Shown here piece after piece: positions 24,547 to 34,145 of a stretch of DNA of 64,000 nucleotides; position 1 is the stretch's first letter; each line of letters begins with the position of its first letter. Under the pieces are notes generated by a model that saw only the letters and a list, made by a program, of their open reading frames with translations, had not been told where the DNA came from and made no database searches. A program made the translations under genes and the position numbers. Source of the DNA: Planctomycetota bacterium. Lineage in GTDB: Bacteria; Planctomycetota; UBA1135; GCA-002686595. Location of the stretch: the NCBI GenBank assembly GCA_029259595.1, contig JAJDEW010000168.1, positions 21,921 to 85,920 on the forward strand, given 5' to 3'.

Positions 24547-26334
24547 TCACTCTCCGCCTTCGAGCCCGAGCACCTCGTCGCCCGCGTAGCCCAGCGCGCG
24601 CAGGAGCTCTTGGTTGTCCTGCTTCGCGTCTCCGGCTCGGGCGCGTAGCCGCAGGATCATCTCCGGTGGCGCGTACCAACCCGCACGAGCCAGTTCGGCG
24701 AAGAGGTCGCGGGCTTGCTCGGAGCGCTCCAGGTACAGGTCGATCGTTTCGCCGGGGTCCGCCTCCAGGTCGAACATCCGCCAGGTGGGACGTGGTTCGG
24801 ATTGGTCCCACGGGGCGAGGCTGGGGACGGGGCGCTTCGTGGGGAGGTCGTTCTCGCGGCGGATGACCTTGAAGCGACCGTCGCTGAGCGCCCGCCAGTG
24901 CCAGGGCGGACGTTCGTCGCCGCCGGTTTCCATCGGCGCCAGACGGTGGTCGGTCTCCTCGCCGCGCGCGAGCGGCAGCAGGCTCGACCCCTGGGCCTCG
25001 GCCGGTGTCTCGTCGGCGAAGCCCGCCAGCTCGAGCAGGGTCGGAAAGACGTCCATCAGGCGCACCTGTTGCGCGACGCGTCCGGGTTCGAGGCCAGGAG
25101 CCCAGATGACGAGCGGGACGTGCGTCAGCTCTTGATAGAGGCTGTGTCCGTGTCCGAGCTGGCCGTGCTCGAGGAACTCTTCGCCGTGGTCGCCGGACAG
25201 GATCACGATCGTGTTCGGGTGCTCGGCGAGGACCTCCGCGAGGAAGGGGCCGAGCCAGTGGTCGACGTACAAGAGCTCTTCGTCGTAGATGTCGACGATG
25301 CGTTGGAGGTCCGCGCTCGTGATGTCGGCCAGGTTGCGCTCCCCGCTGCGATACTCGTCGATCACCGGCCCCAGGAGCTGAAAGTCCGCACCCGACGAGT
25401 CGAAGGTGCCCCGGAAGGGCTCCGGCGCCACGTACGGGTAGTGGGGGTCCATGATGTGAACGTAGGCGCAGAACGGGCGCTCCTCGTCGCGCTCGTCCGC
25501 AAGCCAAGCGCGCACGTCCGGGAGCATGCGTTCGGCTCGTCCCGGATCGAAAGTCTTCGTGCGATCGGGGTGATAGAAGTAGTCGACGAAGTGTCCGGCA
25601 CCCTGTGCGAAGCCGCGCTCGGGGAGGATGTTCGGGTTGTTCGACCACATGGCGGTGTCCCAGCCCTTCGAGCGCAGGATCTCGACGAAGGTGGTCACAC
25701 CCGGCGGAAGGATCGTGCCACGCACGGAGAGCCCGAGCACGGGCTGGCTGATCGCGCGGTGTTTCGACGGCATCAGGCCCGTGAAGAGCGTGGCGACCGA
25801 GGGCTTCGTCCAGCTCGACGAGGACTGCGTGTTCTCGAAGACGAGGCCCGAGGTCACGAGCCGGTCGAGGTTGGGTGAGACGTCGCGTTCGTAGCCCAGG
25901 AAGCCGGCGTGGTCCGCGCGCCAGGTGTCGACCAGAACGAACAGGACGTTCGGGCTCTCCGGGCGGGCCGCGGGCTGGGTGGCGCGCGCGACGAGGGTGG
26001 GCAGGAGGAAGGCCGCGCATCCGGCCGAGACGACCGACAGCGGGTGTCCGACGAGTGCGCCCGCGCGCCGCGCGCAGCGAGCGAAGCGCGTGCGCTCGCC
26101 TACCAGCTGCGTCGCCGCGACCACGACGAAGGTCGCCAGCGCGCCGACGCCACCGGCCTTCCAGGAGAGCTGCCGGCTCCAATGATCGAGCCCCAGCCAA
26201 CCGAATCCGTCCCGCACCCAACCTTGCACGCCGACCTCGTGCCAGGTGCGCCAGAGGCCGAAGGCCAGGATCGCGAGCGAGCCACCCGTGAGGGCGGCCA
26301 GGAGCGAGCGGATGAGGCGCGGGCGAAACTGCAT
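24547..26334 (-). CDS. Membrane-anchored sulfatase-superfamily enzyme with Thr at the nucleophile position
   Basis: A 595-residue alkaline-phosphatase-superfamily protein with about three N-terminal membrane helices and then a catalytic domain. Metal-site motifs are LFVLVDTWRADH (Asp136) and VILSGDHGEEFLEHGQLGHG. The sulfatase C/S-x-P-S-R nucleophile box reads T176-K-P-S-V, so the residue normally converted to formylglycine is Thr and the Arg is Val. Thr nucleophiles are known in phosphotransferases of the superfamily (EptA, LtaS). A phospho-group transferase or hydrolase is therefore as likely as a sulfatase. It ends in LLRALGYAG, a C-terminal motif shared with two relatives here. Start ATG 26334 precedes the first helix. 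Confidence 0.82.
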   Translation of the reverse strand: MQFRPRLIRSLLAALTGGSLAILAFGLWRTWHEVGVQGWVRDGFGWLGLDHWSRQLSWKAGGVGALATFVVVAATQLVGERTRFARCARRAGALVGHPLSVVSAGCAAFLLPTLVARATQPAARPESPNVLFVLVDTWRADHAGFLGYERDVSPNLDRLVTSGLVFENTQSSSSWTKPSVATLFTGLMPSKHRAISQPVLGLSVRGTILPPGVTTFVEILRSKGWDTAMWSNNPNILPERGFAQGAGHFVDYFYHPDRTKTFDPGRAERMLPDVRAWLADERDEERPFCAYVHIMDPHYPYVAPEPFRGTFDSSGADFQLLGPVIDEYRSGERNLADITSADLQRIVDIYDEELLYVDHWLGPFLAEVLAEHPNTIVILSGDHGEEFLEHGQLGHGHSLYQELTHVPLVIWAPGLEPGRVAQQVRLMDVFPTLLELAGFADETPAEAQGSSLLPLARGEETDHRLAPMETGGDERPPWHWRALSDGRFKVIRRENDLPTKRPVPSLAPWDQSEPRPTWRMFDLEADPGETIDLYLERSEQARDLFAELARAGWYAPPEMILRLRARAGDAKQDNQELLRALGYAGDEVLGLEGGE

Positions 26335-26449
26335 CGAAGGGATCCTACCGCTGCGCCTTCGACAAAAAAGCGCGGTTGGCTCGCGGGAATTCCTTCGGAA
26401 CCTGCGCGGGGTGGAGCCGGGCCAGGCCGCGGCGTCCGGGCTCCTGCCT

Positions 26450-28369
26450 TCAGTCGAGCAAGACCTCGAGCTCGAGATCCTGGCACAGCCGGTTCTTCGC
26501 CTCCGCCAGCTGGACGGAGGTCGGTCGCTGCTTCCGCAGGCGCGCGAGGAGCTCGTCCCGGACACCGGCGAGGGGGGTCACTTCGTTGCGGTCGACCTGG
26601 AAGAGGTAGAAGGCCTGTCCGATTTGGAGCGGGGCGCTGACCTGGCCGGGGCGCAGCCCGACGAGGACCTCGCGCGCGTCGTCCGGAATCCGGGTCCAGA
26701 CGAAATCGTCGGAGGGCCGGCCGCCGCGCTCCTTCGTGTTCGGATCGTCGGAGTGGAGCTTCGCCAGCGAGGCGAAGTCGATGCCGGCTTCCAGCTTGGA
26801 CCGCAGGGCCTGCGCACGTTCGCGCGTGGCCGCCTCGCCGTCGTCTTCCGGCTGCGGCGCGATCAGGATCCAGCGGACCTCGAGGTTGCGGCCCTCGGGA
26901 CCGTAGGTGCGCTCCCAGGCAGCCCGCACGTCGTCCGCGGTGGGAGGGAAGCGCCGGCGACGGAGCTCCTCGACGCGCAGGTCCGTTTCGGCGGCGAGCG
27001 TGAGCTCGCGCAGCAAGCTCGCCTCGGTTCGGTTCACCCGCCACAGGTGATCGCGCCAGTCGTCCTCGCTGGGCGCGTCGACCTCGCGCTTGCGAGCCTT
27101 GTAGTCCGCGGCCGCGCGCGCGCTGACCTCGGCCGCCTCGATCGTGATCCCGGCTTCGTCTGCCAGCGTCTGGATGTGTTGACGCTCCGCGTAGCGTCGA
27201 GCATCGATCTCGCCGCGGGTCGCGAGCAACCACGCCACGTAGCGTGCACGGGAGACGACCTCGTCGCCGATGCGGAGCACCGCGTCGGTCGCGTCGGTCG
27301 CGTCCGGCGGAGTGGTGAGGCCCGGCAGGACGGAGAAGGGCGTCGCCGCGCGCAGGTTCGTGCGCACCTCCTCGATCGCCGGTCGGGTGACGGGGGCCTG
27401 TTCGAGCTCGGCGCGTAGCTCGTGCGCGACGTCGTCGAGGGGCACCGTGAACGGACCGTGGGATTCGAACAGCCAGACGGCATTGCCCACGGCGAAGGGC
27501 CCGGCCGCTTCGCCGGCGGGGAGCCCTTCCACGGCCTGGACCACCTCGAGCGGGAAGCCGGCTCTCGAAAAGGGCTCGGGCCGCGGCGCGGGTTCCTGCG
27601 GTCGCCGCTCGAGCGCGAGCTCGGCCAAGGCCGTTCCGGCTCGCTGTCGTGCGAGCAAGGCCCGCGCCTCGGTCGAGAGTTCCTCGCGCCGCGCCTGTTC
27701 TCGGCTACGCCGCTCGTTCGGCACTTCCCCGGGCAGTGGCGTGATGCGCACCGGCAGAGCCAGCGCCACGACGCGTGTCGTGACTCCCTCCGGTCCATAG
27801 CGCTCCTCCCAGGCCGCCCGCACGTCGTCGGACGTGACCGTGCGCTGCGCGCGGGCGATTCGTTCGAGCAAGAGATCCGTCTCGAGCTCGAAGGCGCGCT
27901 CGCGCAGGAGCCCGGCCGGTGTGCGGCCCTCGCGCGCGAGCTCGGCTACCCAGCGCTCGCGGTTGCCACCGAAGGCCCCTTCGATCCGTCGCTGGAAGGC
28001 GTCCTCGACGGCGGCGACGGCCGCACCGGGCTCGAGCTCGATCCCCGCCGCGCGGGCGCTGTTGCGAACGAGCTCGGCCTCGGCGAAGGTCGCCACGAGT
28101 TGTTCCCCACGGAAGGCGAGCAGCCAGTCTCCGTACGCAGCGCGGGTCACGGCCTGTCCGTCGACGCGCAGGACGAGGTCCGCGCCGCCGTCCCGAGCGG
28201 ACGTGTCCTGCCGAGCGGACGTGTCCTGAACGGAGGCTCGCAACGCCGCGCCCGCGAGGAGCGCGGCGCACAGGCAGGCCGCGACGAACGGAGCCGGGCG
28301 ACCCGGTCCCTCAGACCGCCTCGGCCGAGCGGTCGTCCGCGCTGAATTGCATGGCGTGGAGACGGGCAT
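26450..28369 (-). CDS. PpiC/SurA-like periplasmic peptidyl-prolyl isomerase with internal duplication
   Basis: A 639-residue protein with a signal peptide (APFVAACLCAALLAGAALRA, about 27-46). It is made of two similar halves, each with a SurA-like helical part and a parvulin-like part: DDVRAAWEERYGPEG at 181-195 returns as DDVRAAWERTYGPEG at 479-493. Only the second half has the parvulin-like FASLAKLHSDDPNTKERGG and LRPGQVSAPLQIG segments, so the first parvulin is probably inactive. The likely role is folding of exported proteins. Start ATG 28369 has AAGGGGG at a spacing of five and overlaps the upstream ABC gene by 59 bases, which is unusually long. Confidence 0.82.
   Translation of the reverse strand: MPVSTPCNSARTTARPRRSEGPGRPAPFVAACLCAALLAGAALRASVQDTSARQDTSARDGGADLVLRVDGQAVTRAAYGDWLLAFRGEQLVATFAEAELVRNSARAAGIELEPGAAVAAVEDAFQRRIEGAFGGNRERWVAELAREGRTPAGLLRERAFELETDLLLERIARAQRTVTSDDVRAAWEERYGPEGVTTRVVALALPVRITPLPGEVPNERRSREQARREELSTEARALLARQRAGTALAELALERRPQEPAPRPEPFSRAGFPLEVVQAVEGLPAGEAAGPFAVGNAVWLFESHGPFTVPLDDVAHELRAELEQAPVTRPAIEEVRTNLRAATPFSVLPGLTTPPDATDATDAVLRIGDEVVSRARYVAWLLATRGEIDARRYAERQHIQTLADEAGITIEAAEVSARAAADYKARKREVDAPSEDDWRDHLWRVNRTEASLLRELTLAAETDLRVEELRRRRFPPTADDVRAAWERTYGPEGRNLEVRWILIAPQPEDDGEAATRERAQALRSKLEAGIDFASLAKLHSDDPNTKERGGRPSDDFVWTRIPDDAREVLVGLRPGQVSAPLQIGQAFYLFQVDRNEVTPLAGVRDELLARLRKQRPTSVQLAEAKNRLCQDLELEVLLD
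28193..28228 (-). repeat. Two perfect tandem 18-bp units
   Basis: CCGAGCGGACGTGTCCTG occurs twice in direct succession (28193-28210 and 28211-28228). It encodes the repeated peptide QDTSAR just after the signal peptide of the PpiC-like protein. It is probably a recent slippage duplication in a mature N-terminal linker. Confidence 0.85.
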
Positions 28370-30155
28370 AGATTCCCCCTTCGGCGAGGAGTTCGTTGTG
28401 GGTGCCGGCTTCGCGCAAGCGACCCTTGTGCAGGACCAGGATCCGATCGGCGCGGCGGACCGTCGACAACCGGTGAGCGACGACGAGCGCGCTGCGCTCG
28501 CGCAAGAGGCTGTGCGTCGCGGCTTCGATGCGCGCTTCGGTGCCCGAATCGACGCTGGACGTGGCCTCGTCGAGGATCACGAGGCCGGGTTCACCGGCCA
28601 GGGCGCGCGCGATCGAAATCAGCTCGCGCTCGCCGGTCGAGAGGGTGGCGCCGCGCTCCTCGACCTCGGTGTCGAGCCCGTTCGCGAGCCGCCGGACGAG
28701 CTCGTCGGCCGAGCTCGTGGCGAGCGCGGTCTCGATCGTGTCGTCGTCGACGCGGTCGCGTCCCAGCTCGAGGTTCTGGCGCACGGTTCCGGAGAACAGG
28801 AAGTCCTCCTGGAGCACGATGCCCAGCTCGTGCCGGTACGTGGCGAGATCCAGCTCGCGCAAATCGACGCCGTCGATCGTGATCCGCCCGGCGGTCGGGT
28901 CGTAGAAGCGCAGGAGCAGGTTGACGAGCGTCGACTTGCCCGCACCGGTCGCGCCGACCATCGCCACCGTAGCGCCGGGTGGAATCTCGAAGCTGACGTC
29001 CTCGATCACGGGCGTGCCGCCCGCTCCACCGTAGGAGAAGCTGACGTGCTCGAAGACGACGTGTCCGGTGAAGGGCCGTGGGAGCGCGAGCGCGCGCGTG
29101 GGGCTCGCGATGACCGGCTCGGTGTCGAGGATGTCGAAGATGCGTTCGGCGGACGCGAAGGCCGATTGGAGGATGTTGTAGCGCTCTCCCAGCTCGCGAA
29201 TCGGACCGACCAGGTGCTGCAGCAGGAACCAGAAGAAGAGGAACTCGCCGAAGGTGAGCGAGCCGGCGGCGATCGAGGCACCACCACTCCAGACGATCGA
29301 GCCCTGGATGCCGAAGACGACGAAGCCGACGATCGGATAGAACAGCGCGAACAAGAAGATCGTCCGCAAGTTCGCGGACAGGTAGCCCGAGAGATGGTCG
29401 GTAAAGCGACCGGACACGAGCTTCTCGCGTCGGAACATCTGCACGACGCGGATTCCGGAGAGGATCTCCTGCAGGAAGCCGTTCAGCCGCGCGAGGCGCG
29501 CGCGCACCGTGCGATGCGCGCGCCGCGCCCCGCCTCGGAAGACCAGGCTGACCCCGATCAAGAGCGGGGTCAGGACCAGGACGAGGGTCGCGAGCGGGAC
29601 GCTGACCGAGAACAGGAGGCCGAGGACGATCACGACCTTCAGGAGGTCGAAGATCAGCACGACGAGGCCGGACGTGAAGAGCTCGTTCAGGTTCTCGATG
29701 TCGCTCGTGACACGGGTCACGAGCGACCCGGTCGGATGCTTGTCGAACCAGGAGAGCTGCAGCCGTTGGATGTGGCGAAACAGGGCCGTGCGCAGGTCGT
29801 GGATGACCGCTTGTCCCGTGCGCGTGAGCCAGGCGACCTCGAAGTAGCGCAGACCGGACGAGACCGCGACGACCAGGAGGTAACCGAGGGCCCACCAGCC
29901 CAGAGTTTGCACCCAGGGCGAGACGTCCGCTCCCGGATCGACCTGCAGCGCGGCCTGCGCGCTCGCGATCGGGCCGTCGACGGCTCCGCGGATCAACCAC
30001 GGCCCGTAGAGCTGGGTCCCGAACAGCGCCAGCAGGATGAGGAAGCTCTTCACGAACAGCCCGGCATGGGGTCGCGCATAGCGCGTCAGCCGCCGCATCA
30101 CGGCGGAGTCCCAGGCCTTCGTGGCGACGAGCTCGTCGTGCTTGGTCGCCCTCAC
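28311..30155 (-). CDS. ABC exporter half-transporter, degenerate-signature subunit
   Basis: A 614-residue fusion of a six-helix exporter domain and an ATPase. Walker A GATGAGKS and Walker B LVILDEATSSVD are intact with the catalytic Glu, but the signature is LSTGE instead of LSGGQ. Start GTG 30155 overlaps the upstream ABC gene stop (GTGA). Paired with that partner, whose Walker B has Asp for Glu, this is the classic asymmetry of heterodimeric type IV exporters such as TM287/288: one degenerate and one competent ATP site. It is a lipid, drug or peptide exporter of unknown cargo, in an operon with an M28 peptidase and a periplasmic isomerase. Confidence 0.92.
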   Translation of the reverse strand: MRATKHDELVATKAWDSAVMRRLTRYARPHAGLFVKSFLILLALFGTQLYGPWLIRGAVDGPIASAQAALQVDPGADVSPWVQTLGWWALGYLLVVAVSSGLRYFEVAWLTRTGQAVIHDLRTALFRHIQRLQLSWFDKHPTGSLVTRVTSDIENLNELFTSGLVVLIFDLLKVVIVLGLLFSVSVPLATLVLVLTPLLIGVSLVFRGGARRAHRTVRARLARLNGFLQEILSGIRVVQMFRREKLVSGRFTDHLSGYLSANLRTIFLFALFYPIVGFVVFGIQGSIVWSGGASIAAGSLTFGEFLFFWFLLQHLVGPIRELGERYNILQSAFASAERIFDILDTEPVIASPTRALALPRPFTGHVVFEHVSFSYGGAGGTPVIEDVSFEIPPGATVAMVGATGAGKSTLVNLLLRFYDPTAGRITIDGVDLRELDLATYRHELGIVLQEDFLFSGTVRQNLELGRDRVDDDTIETALATSSADELVRRLANGLDTEVEERGATLSTGERELISIARALAGEPGLVILDEATSSVDSGTEARIEAATHSLLRERSALVVAHRLSTVRRADRILVLHKGRLREAGTHNELLAEGGIYARLHAMQFSADDRSAEAV

Positions 30156-31894
30156 AGCTCCTCGAGCTCCTCCAGCATCCGCTGGCGGTCCCAGGTCGCG
30201 CGATACCACTCCGAGCGCTCCAGGAGCTCGTCGTGCGTGCCCTGGGCCTCGATGCACCCTTCCTTCAACGCGACGATGCGGTCCGCTTCGCGCACTGTCG
30301 CGAGGCGGTGAGCCGCGATCACGACCGTGCGTCCCTGGCCTGCGCCGCGCAGCTTCTCGAGCAGCTTGGCCTCGGTCTCGGTGTCGACGGCCGAGAGTGC
30401 GTCGTCGAGGATCAGAACCGGCGCGTCCTTCGCGAGCGCGCGCGCGATGCAGCTGCGCTGGCGCTGGCCGCCCGACAACGTGACGCCGCGCTCGCCGATG
30501 AGCTGGTCGTAGCCGGCAGGGAAGGCGGCGACCTCGGCGGTCATCTCCGCGCGCTCGATCAGCGTCGCCAGCTCTTCGTCGTCGAGCGTGCGTCTTGCGC
30601 CGAACGAGAGGTTCTCGCGATAGCTTTCCGAGAACAGGAAGCTGTCCTGGGGAACGTAGGCCATGGCTCCGCGCAGGGTCTCGAGCGAGAGCTCCTTCAA
30701 CGGGATACCGTCGAGCGTGATCTCGCCGCGCGCCTCGAACAGACGGCCGAGCAGGTTCAAGAGCGTCGACTTGCCCGCGCCCGTCGGCCCGACCACGCCG
30801 AGGGTCGAGCCGGCCGGAACCTCGATGTCGATGCCGGTCAGGGCCGGCGTGGGAGCGTCGGGATACTGGAAGGCGACGTCGTCGAGCCGCAGCTCGCCCC
30901 GCACTTCGTCGAGCGGGCGGGGCGTCTCGGGGTCACGAATGTCGACCGGTTCGTCGAGCAGCTCGTCGATCCGTTCGGCGCTCGCGAGGGCGCGGGGATA
31001 GAGGCCAGCCATCCAACCCAGCGCGATGACCGGCCAGAAGACCTTGAAGCCGAGGTCGATGAACTTGAACAGGTCGCCTGCCTGGATCGTGCGATCGATC
31101 ATCGCCATCCCGCCGACGAAGAGGATCGGCAGGAAGGCCAGGTCGTGGGAGAGGTGGATCAGGGCCTGCGTGAGCCCGCGCGCCCGCGCGAAGCGCACCT
31201 GGTGGTCGCGGTTCGTGCGCGAGCGCTCGTCGAACCCCGCGCTCTCGTGCGCCTCGAGGCCGTAGCCCTTGACCACCCGGATCCCGGCGAAGTTCTCCTG
31301 GGCGCGATGGCTGATGTCCGCCAGGCTCTCCTGGACCGCGGTCGAGTAGCGGTGCATGCGCGGCGTCAGGACCTTCATGGACACCGCCACCAGGACCAGT
31401 GGAATCGACATCGCGAACGTCACCGCCGGTGAGATGCGGTAGAGCACGAAGAGGCTGCCCGGGACCATGACCGCCGCCCCGAGCACGTACATGAGGCCGG
31501 GCCCGAGCAGCATGCGGACGTTCTCGACGTCGGAGGTCAAGCGGCTGACGATGTCGCCCGAGCGACTCTTGTTGTGGAAGCCGAACGAGAGCACGGTCAG
31601 CTTGTCGAAGAGCTCCTGCTTCAGCTCGACCTCGACGCTGCGCGAGACGCCGACGATCCACCAGCGCTGGAGAAAGCGGAACGTCCCTTGCGCGGCGGCG
31701 ACCACGAGGAGCAGGCCGAAGAAGCCCGGCAGGAAGGCGGTGTCGTCGTTCGTGCGCAGCCGATCGATGGCGTCACCGATCATGACCGTGATCCGGATGT
31801 CGCAGAGCACGACGAGCGGAACGCAGAGCGCGCCTGCCGCCAGGCGCTTGCGGTGACGGAGGAAGCGCAGGAAGAAGACGTAGAGTCGGCTCAC
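30152..31894 (-). CDS. ABC exporter half-transporter, canonical-signature subunit
   Basis: A 580-residue ABC exporter half with six membrane helices (about 15-305) and an ATPase domain. Walker A is GPTGAGKS, the Q-loop region AYVPQDSFLFS, and the signature canonical LSGGQRQRSCIARAL. Walker B reads VLILDDALSAVD, with Asp replacing the catalytic Glu, matching the degenerate-site half of heterodimeric exporters. GTG 31894 overlaps the stop of the M28 peptidase gene (GTGA), and its own stop overlaps the next ABC gene, so the two subunits are translationally coupled. Confidence 0.92.
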   Translation of the reverse strand: MSRLYVFFLRFLRHRKRLAAGALCVPLVVLCDIRITVMIGDAIDRLRTNDDTAFLPGFFGLLLVVAAAQGTFRFLQRWWIVGVSRSVEVELKQELFDKLTVLSFGFHNKSRSGDIVSRLTSDVENVRMLLGPGLMYVLGAAVMVPGSLFVLYRISPAVTFAMSIPLVLVAVSMKVLTPRMHRYSTAVQESLADISHRAQENFAGIRVVKGYGLEAHESAGFDERSRTNRDHQVRFARARGLTQALIHLSHDLAFLPILFVGGMAMIDRTIQAGDLFKFIDLGFKVFWPVIALGWMAGLYPRALASAERIDELLDEPVDIRDPETPRPLDEVRGELRLDDVAFQYPDAPTPALTGIDIEVPAGSTLGVVGPTGAGKSTLLNLLGRLFEARGEITLDGIPLKELSLETLRGAMAYVPQDSFLFSESYRENLSFGARRTLDDEELATLIERAEMTAEVAAFPAGYDQLIGERGVTLSGGQRQRSCIARALAKDAPVLILDDALSAVDTETEAKLLEKLRGAGQGRTVVIAAHRLATVREADRIVALKEGCIEAQGTHDELLERSEWYRATWDRQRMLEELEEL

Positions 31895-33963
31895 CGCCCC
31901 TCGCTCCGGTCGGTGTCCGGTCCACGCGCGTCTTCTCCGGCCTGCTCCCAGGCGGCGCGCAGGGCGTCGATGGCTGCGGTGATGGCCTCGAGCTCGGCCT
32001 GCGCCGCTCGCTCGTCGCCTCGGGCCCGCGCCGCGCGGAAGATCGGCAAGGTCTCCGCGGCGTAACCTGTCTCGAGCCCGGGCGCCCAGAGCCGGTTCTT
32101 GTACCAGGGTCGTTCGGGCAGTCCCGGCGCGTGCTCCAGAGCGGCGTAGAAGCGCGGAGCTGCCGCGGGGTCGGCACCCGCAGCGAGCGCCGTCTCGGAC
32201 GAGCGCGCGAGCCGCGCGAAGGCCTCCGCCAAGCTCTCGAGCGGTTCGATCATGGCCGAGTCCGGCTCCTCGCGGTCCGCTTCGCGCGCGACCATGCGTC
32301 CCAGTGCGTCGGCCGCTTCGACCGCATCGAAGCTCGTCGCCGGAGCGTCCGCCACCGTGGCGAGCAGCTCGGCCAGGAGCTCGCCCGCGCACTCGTGCAC
32401 GACGAAGCCGGGGTCGAGGAAGCGGTCCATCAGGTCGAAATCGTCGAAGCGCGTGTGGTACTGCCCGCCCGAGCGCCCCCCGAACGAGACGTCGAGCACG
32501 GGGATCGCCAGATGGTGCAGGAAGACGGTGAAGTCGGAGCCCGAGCCCGGCAGCCCGAGCTCGCGGGGCTCGTCGCCATCGCGTCCTTCGCCCCAGGCCT
32601 CGGCCAGGGTGCGCGCGTCTCGCCGTCCAGCGACCGGGGCCTCGACGCGCGCGAGCACGGCCTCCAGCGTCCGGAGCCAGCCTGGGCAGCCGCTCGCGTT
32701 GAAGCGCGGTCCCGAGACGACGGCGTCCGCGTTCACGTAGAGCGCCGCCCGTCGCCGCAGCTCGTCCGCATGCCCTTCGGCCCATTCGGTGCTGCCGATC
32801 AGGCCGAACTCCTCCGCATCCCAGAAGCCGAGCACGAGCGTGGCCTGCGGCTTCCAGCCCGCGGCGGCGCGCTCGCCCAGGCGTTGCGCCGCGCGCAGGA
32901 GCGAGACCGTTCCGCTGCCCGCGTCGTGCGCGCCGCGGACCCAAGCGTCGCGGTGGTTGCCGGCGAGGACGAGTCGCTCGCCCGTTCCGGCCAGGCGCGC
33001 GATGACGTTCGTGATCGGACGGACGTCGCGCGGAGCGTCGAGCGTGAGCGAGACGTGGACCTCGTCACCCGCGGCGAGGGCGTCGAGGATCGCTTGAGCT
33101 TCTCCAACCGCGAGCGGGACGGCCGGCAAGTTCGGAAGCACGGCTTCGCGCTGCGCTTCGGACGAGCGGCGACCGCCGACTTCGGAGGCATAGCCCGGCG
33201 TCGACGGGTCGCCGGGGACGCGCGCGAGGGACAGGATCGAGCCGCGCTGCGCGGCCCAGTCGGGCTTCCACGGACCCTCCGGCCAGACGCTTCCGCGGTC
33301 CGAACCCTCGTCGGCGCGTGGGCTGTAGAGCAGGGCTGCGACGCAACCGAACTCTTCGGCGAGCTCCACTTTGACGCCGCGGTAGGCGCCGCCGTAGCGC
33401 GCGAACGCGATACGTCCCGCGATCTCGGTGCCCGCTGCGGTCAGGCGTTCGTAGTCGGCCCGCAGGCCCCGACCGACGTCGACGACGGCTGCGGTCACCT
33501 GGCCGCTGCGCGCATAGGCGAGGAACTTGGGGATGTCGTCCGGCGCTTCGTGGTCGGGGTCGAAGGTCTCGATGCGTTCGAAGAGTCGCTCGCCCAGTTC
33601 GAGGTTCGGTTCGCCGGAGGCCTCCTTCGTCGGTTCGCTCGGTCGCGTCGCATGCGCTTGCAAGGCGATCGAGCGCGGGAGGGAGAGCAGCACCTCGCGG
33701 CGATCGAATTCGACGGCCCAGCCGGCGGCTTCCAGGACCTCGGCGACGTAGCGTGCGCCGCGCTCGGAACCCGACGTGCCCGCCAGGCGCGGGACGGCGC
33801 ACAGTCCGCGCGACAGCTCGCGGGCCGGCGCGTCCTGCCCCCTGCCCTCGCTCGGCTCGGCTGCTTGCGCCGCGCTGCGCGGCCAGGGGGAGGCGGGGGG
33901 CGGGCCGCAGGGGCCGGCCAACAGGGCCGTGGCGCCCAGAAGAAGCGGGGTGAACGGGGTCAT
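31891..33963 (-). CDS. M28 family zinc peptidase (glutamate carboxypeptidase II-like)
   Basis: A 690-residue secreted peptidase with an N-terminal signal (PFTPLLLGATALLAGPCG; Cys19 could be a lipidation site). A PA-like insert (about 140-320) precedes the catalytic domain, whose zinc ligands line up with human GCPII: H337 in NHRDAWVRGAHD, D347, E384/E385 in DAEEFGLIGS, D413 in NADAV and H503 in QYHTRFDD. The ten-residue H337-D347 spacing is the same as in GCPII. A helical dimerisation-type domain ends the protein. It probably trims peptides outside the cytoplasm. It is the first gene of the five-gene leftward operon with the ABC pair. Confidence 0.9.
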   Translation of the reverse strand: MTPFTPLLLGATALLAGPCGPPPASPWPRSAAQAAEPSEGRGQDAPARELSRGLCAVPRLAGTSGSERGARYVAEVLEAAGWAVEFDRREVLLSLPRSIALQAHATRPSEPTKEASGEPNLELGERLFERIETFDPDHEAPDDIPKFLAYARSGQVTAAVVDVGRGLRADYERLTAAGTEIAGRIAFARYGGAYRGVKVELAEEFGCVAALLYSPRADEGSDRGSVWPEGPWKPDWAAQRGSILSLARVPGDPSTPGYASEVGGRRSSEAQREAVLPNLPAVPLAVGEAQAILDALAAGDEVHVSLTLDAPRDVRPITNVIARLAGTGERLVLAGNHRDAWVRGAHDAGSGTVSLLRAAQRLGERAAAGWKPQATLVLGFWDAEEFGLIGSTEWAEGHADELRRRAALYVNADAVVSGPRFNASGCPGWLRTLEAVLARVEAPVAGRRDARTLAEAWGEGRDGDEPRELGLPGSGSDFTVFLHHLAIPVLDVSFGGRSGGQYHTRFDDFDLMDRFLDPGFVVHECAGELLAELLATVADAPATSFDAVEAADALGRMVAREADREEPDSAMIEPLESLAEAFARLARSSETALAAGADPAAAPRFYAALEHAPGLPERPWYKNRLWAPGLETGYAAETLPIFRAARARGDERAAQAELEAITAAIDALRAAWEQAGEDARGPDTDRSEGR

Positions 33964-34145
33964 GGGGTGCCGCGCTCGCGGGAGCGGCCGAGCAGGATAG
34001 AGCATCGCCAGGCCGAGGCCCACGGCAGGCGGCCCCAGGGCTCGCCGATCCGGTCCAGGCCGCTCAGGTTGCCCCAGGTAGCGTAAAACTTGCGTGAAAG
34101 CAAAACCGAGTTCCCTCGGCCGCCCGCTACCGAGGTCCGAAGGCC

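Noticed and set aside
28347..30311. A 654-codon plus-strand frame opposite the ABC subunit
   Set aside because: The minus strand has a complete ABC exporter with Walker motifs. The plus frame is a low-complexity Asp/Glu/Arg shadow caused by high GC.
32131..34086. A 651-codon plus-strand frame opposite the M28 peptidase
   Set aside because: It has no recognisable motifs; the minus-strand peptidase has all zinc ligands in register.
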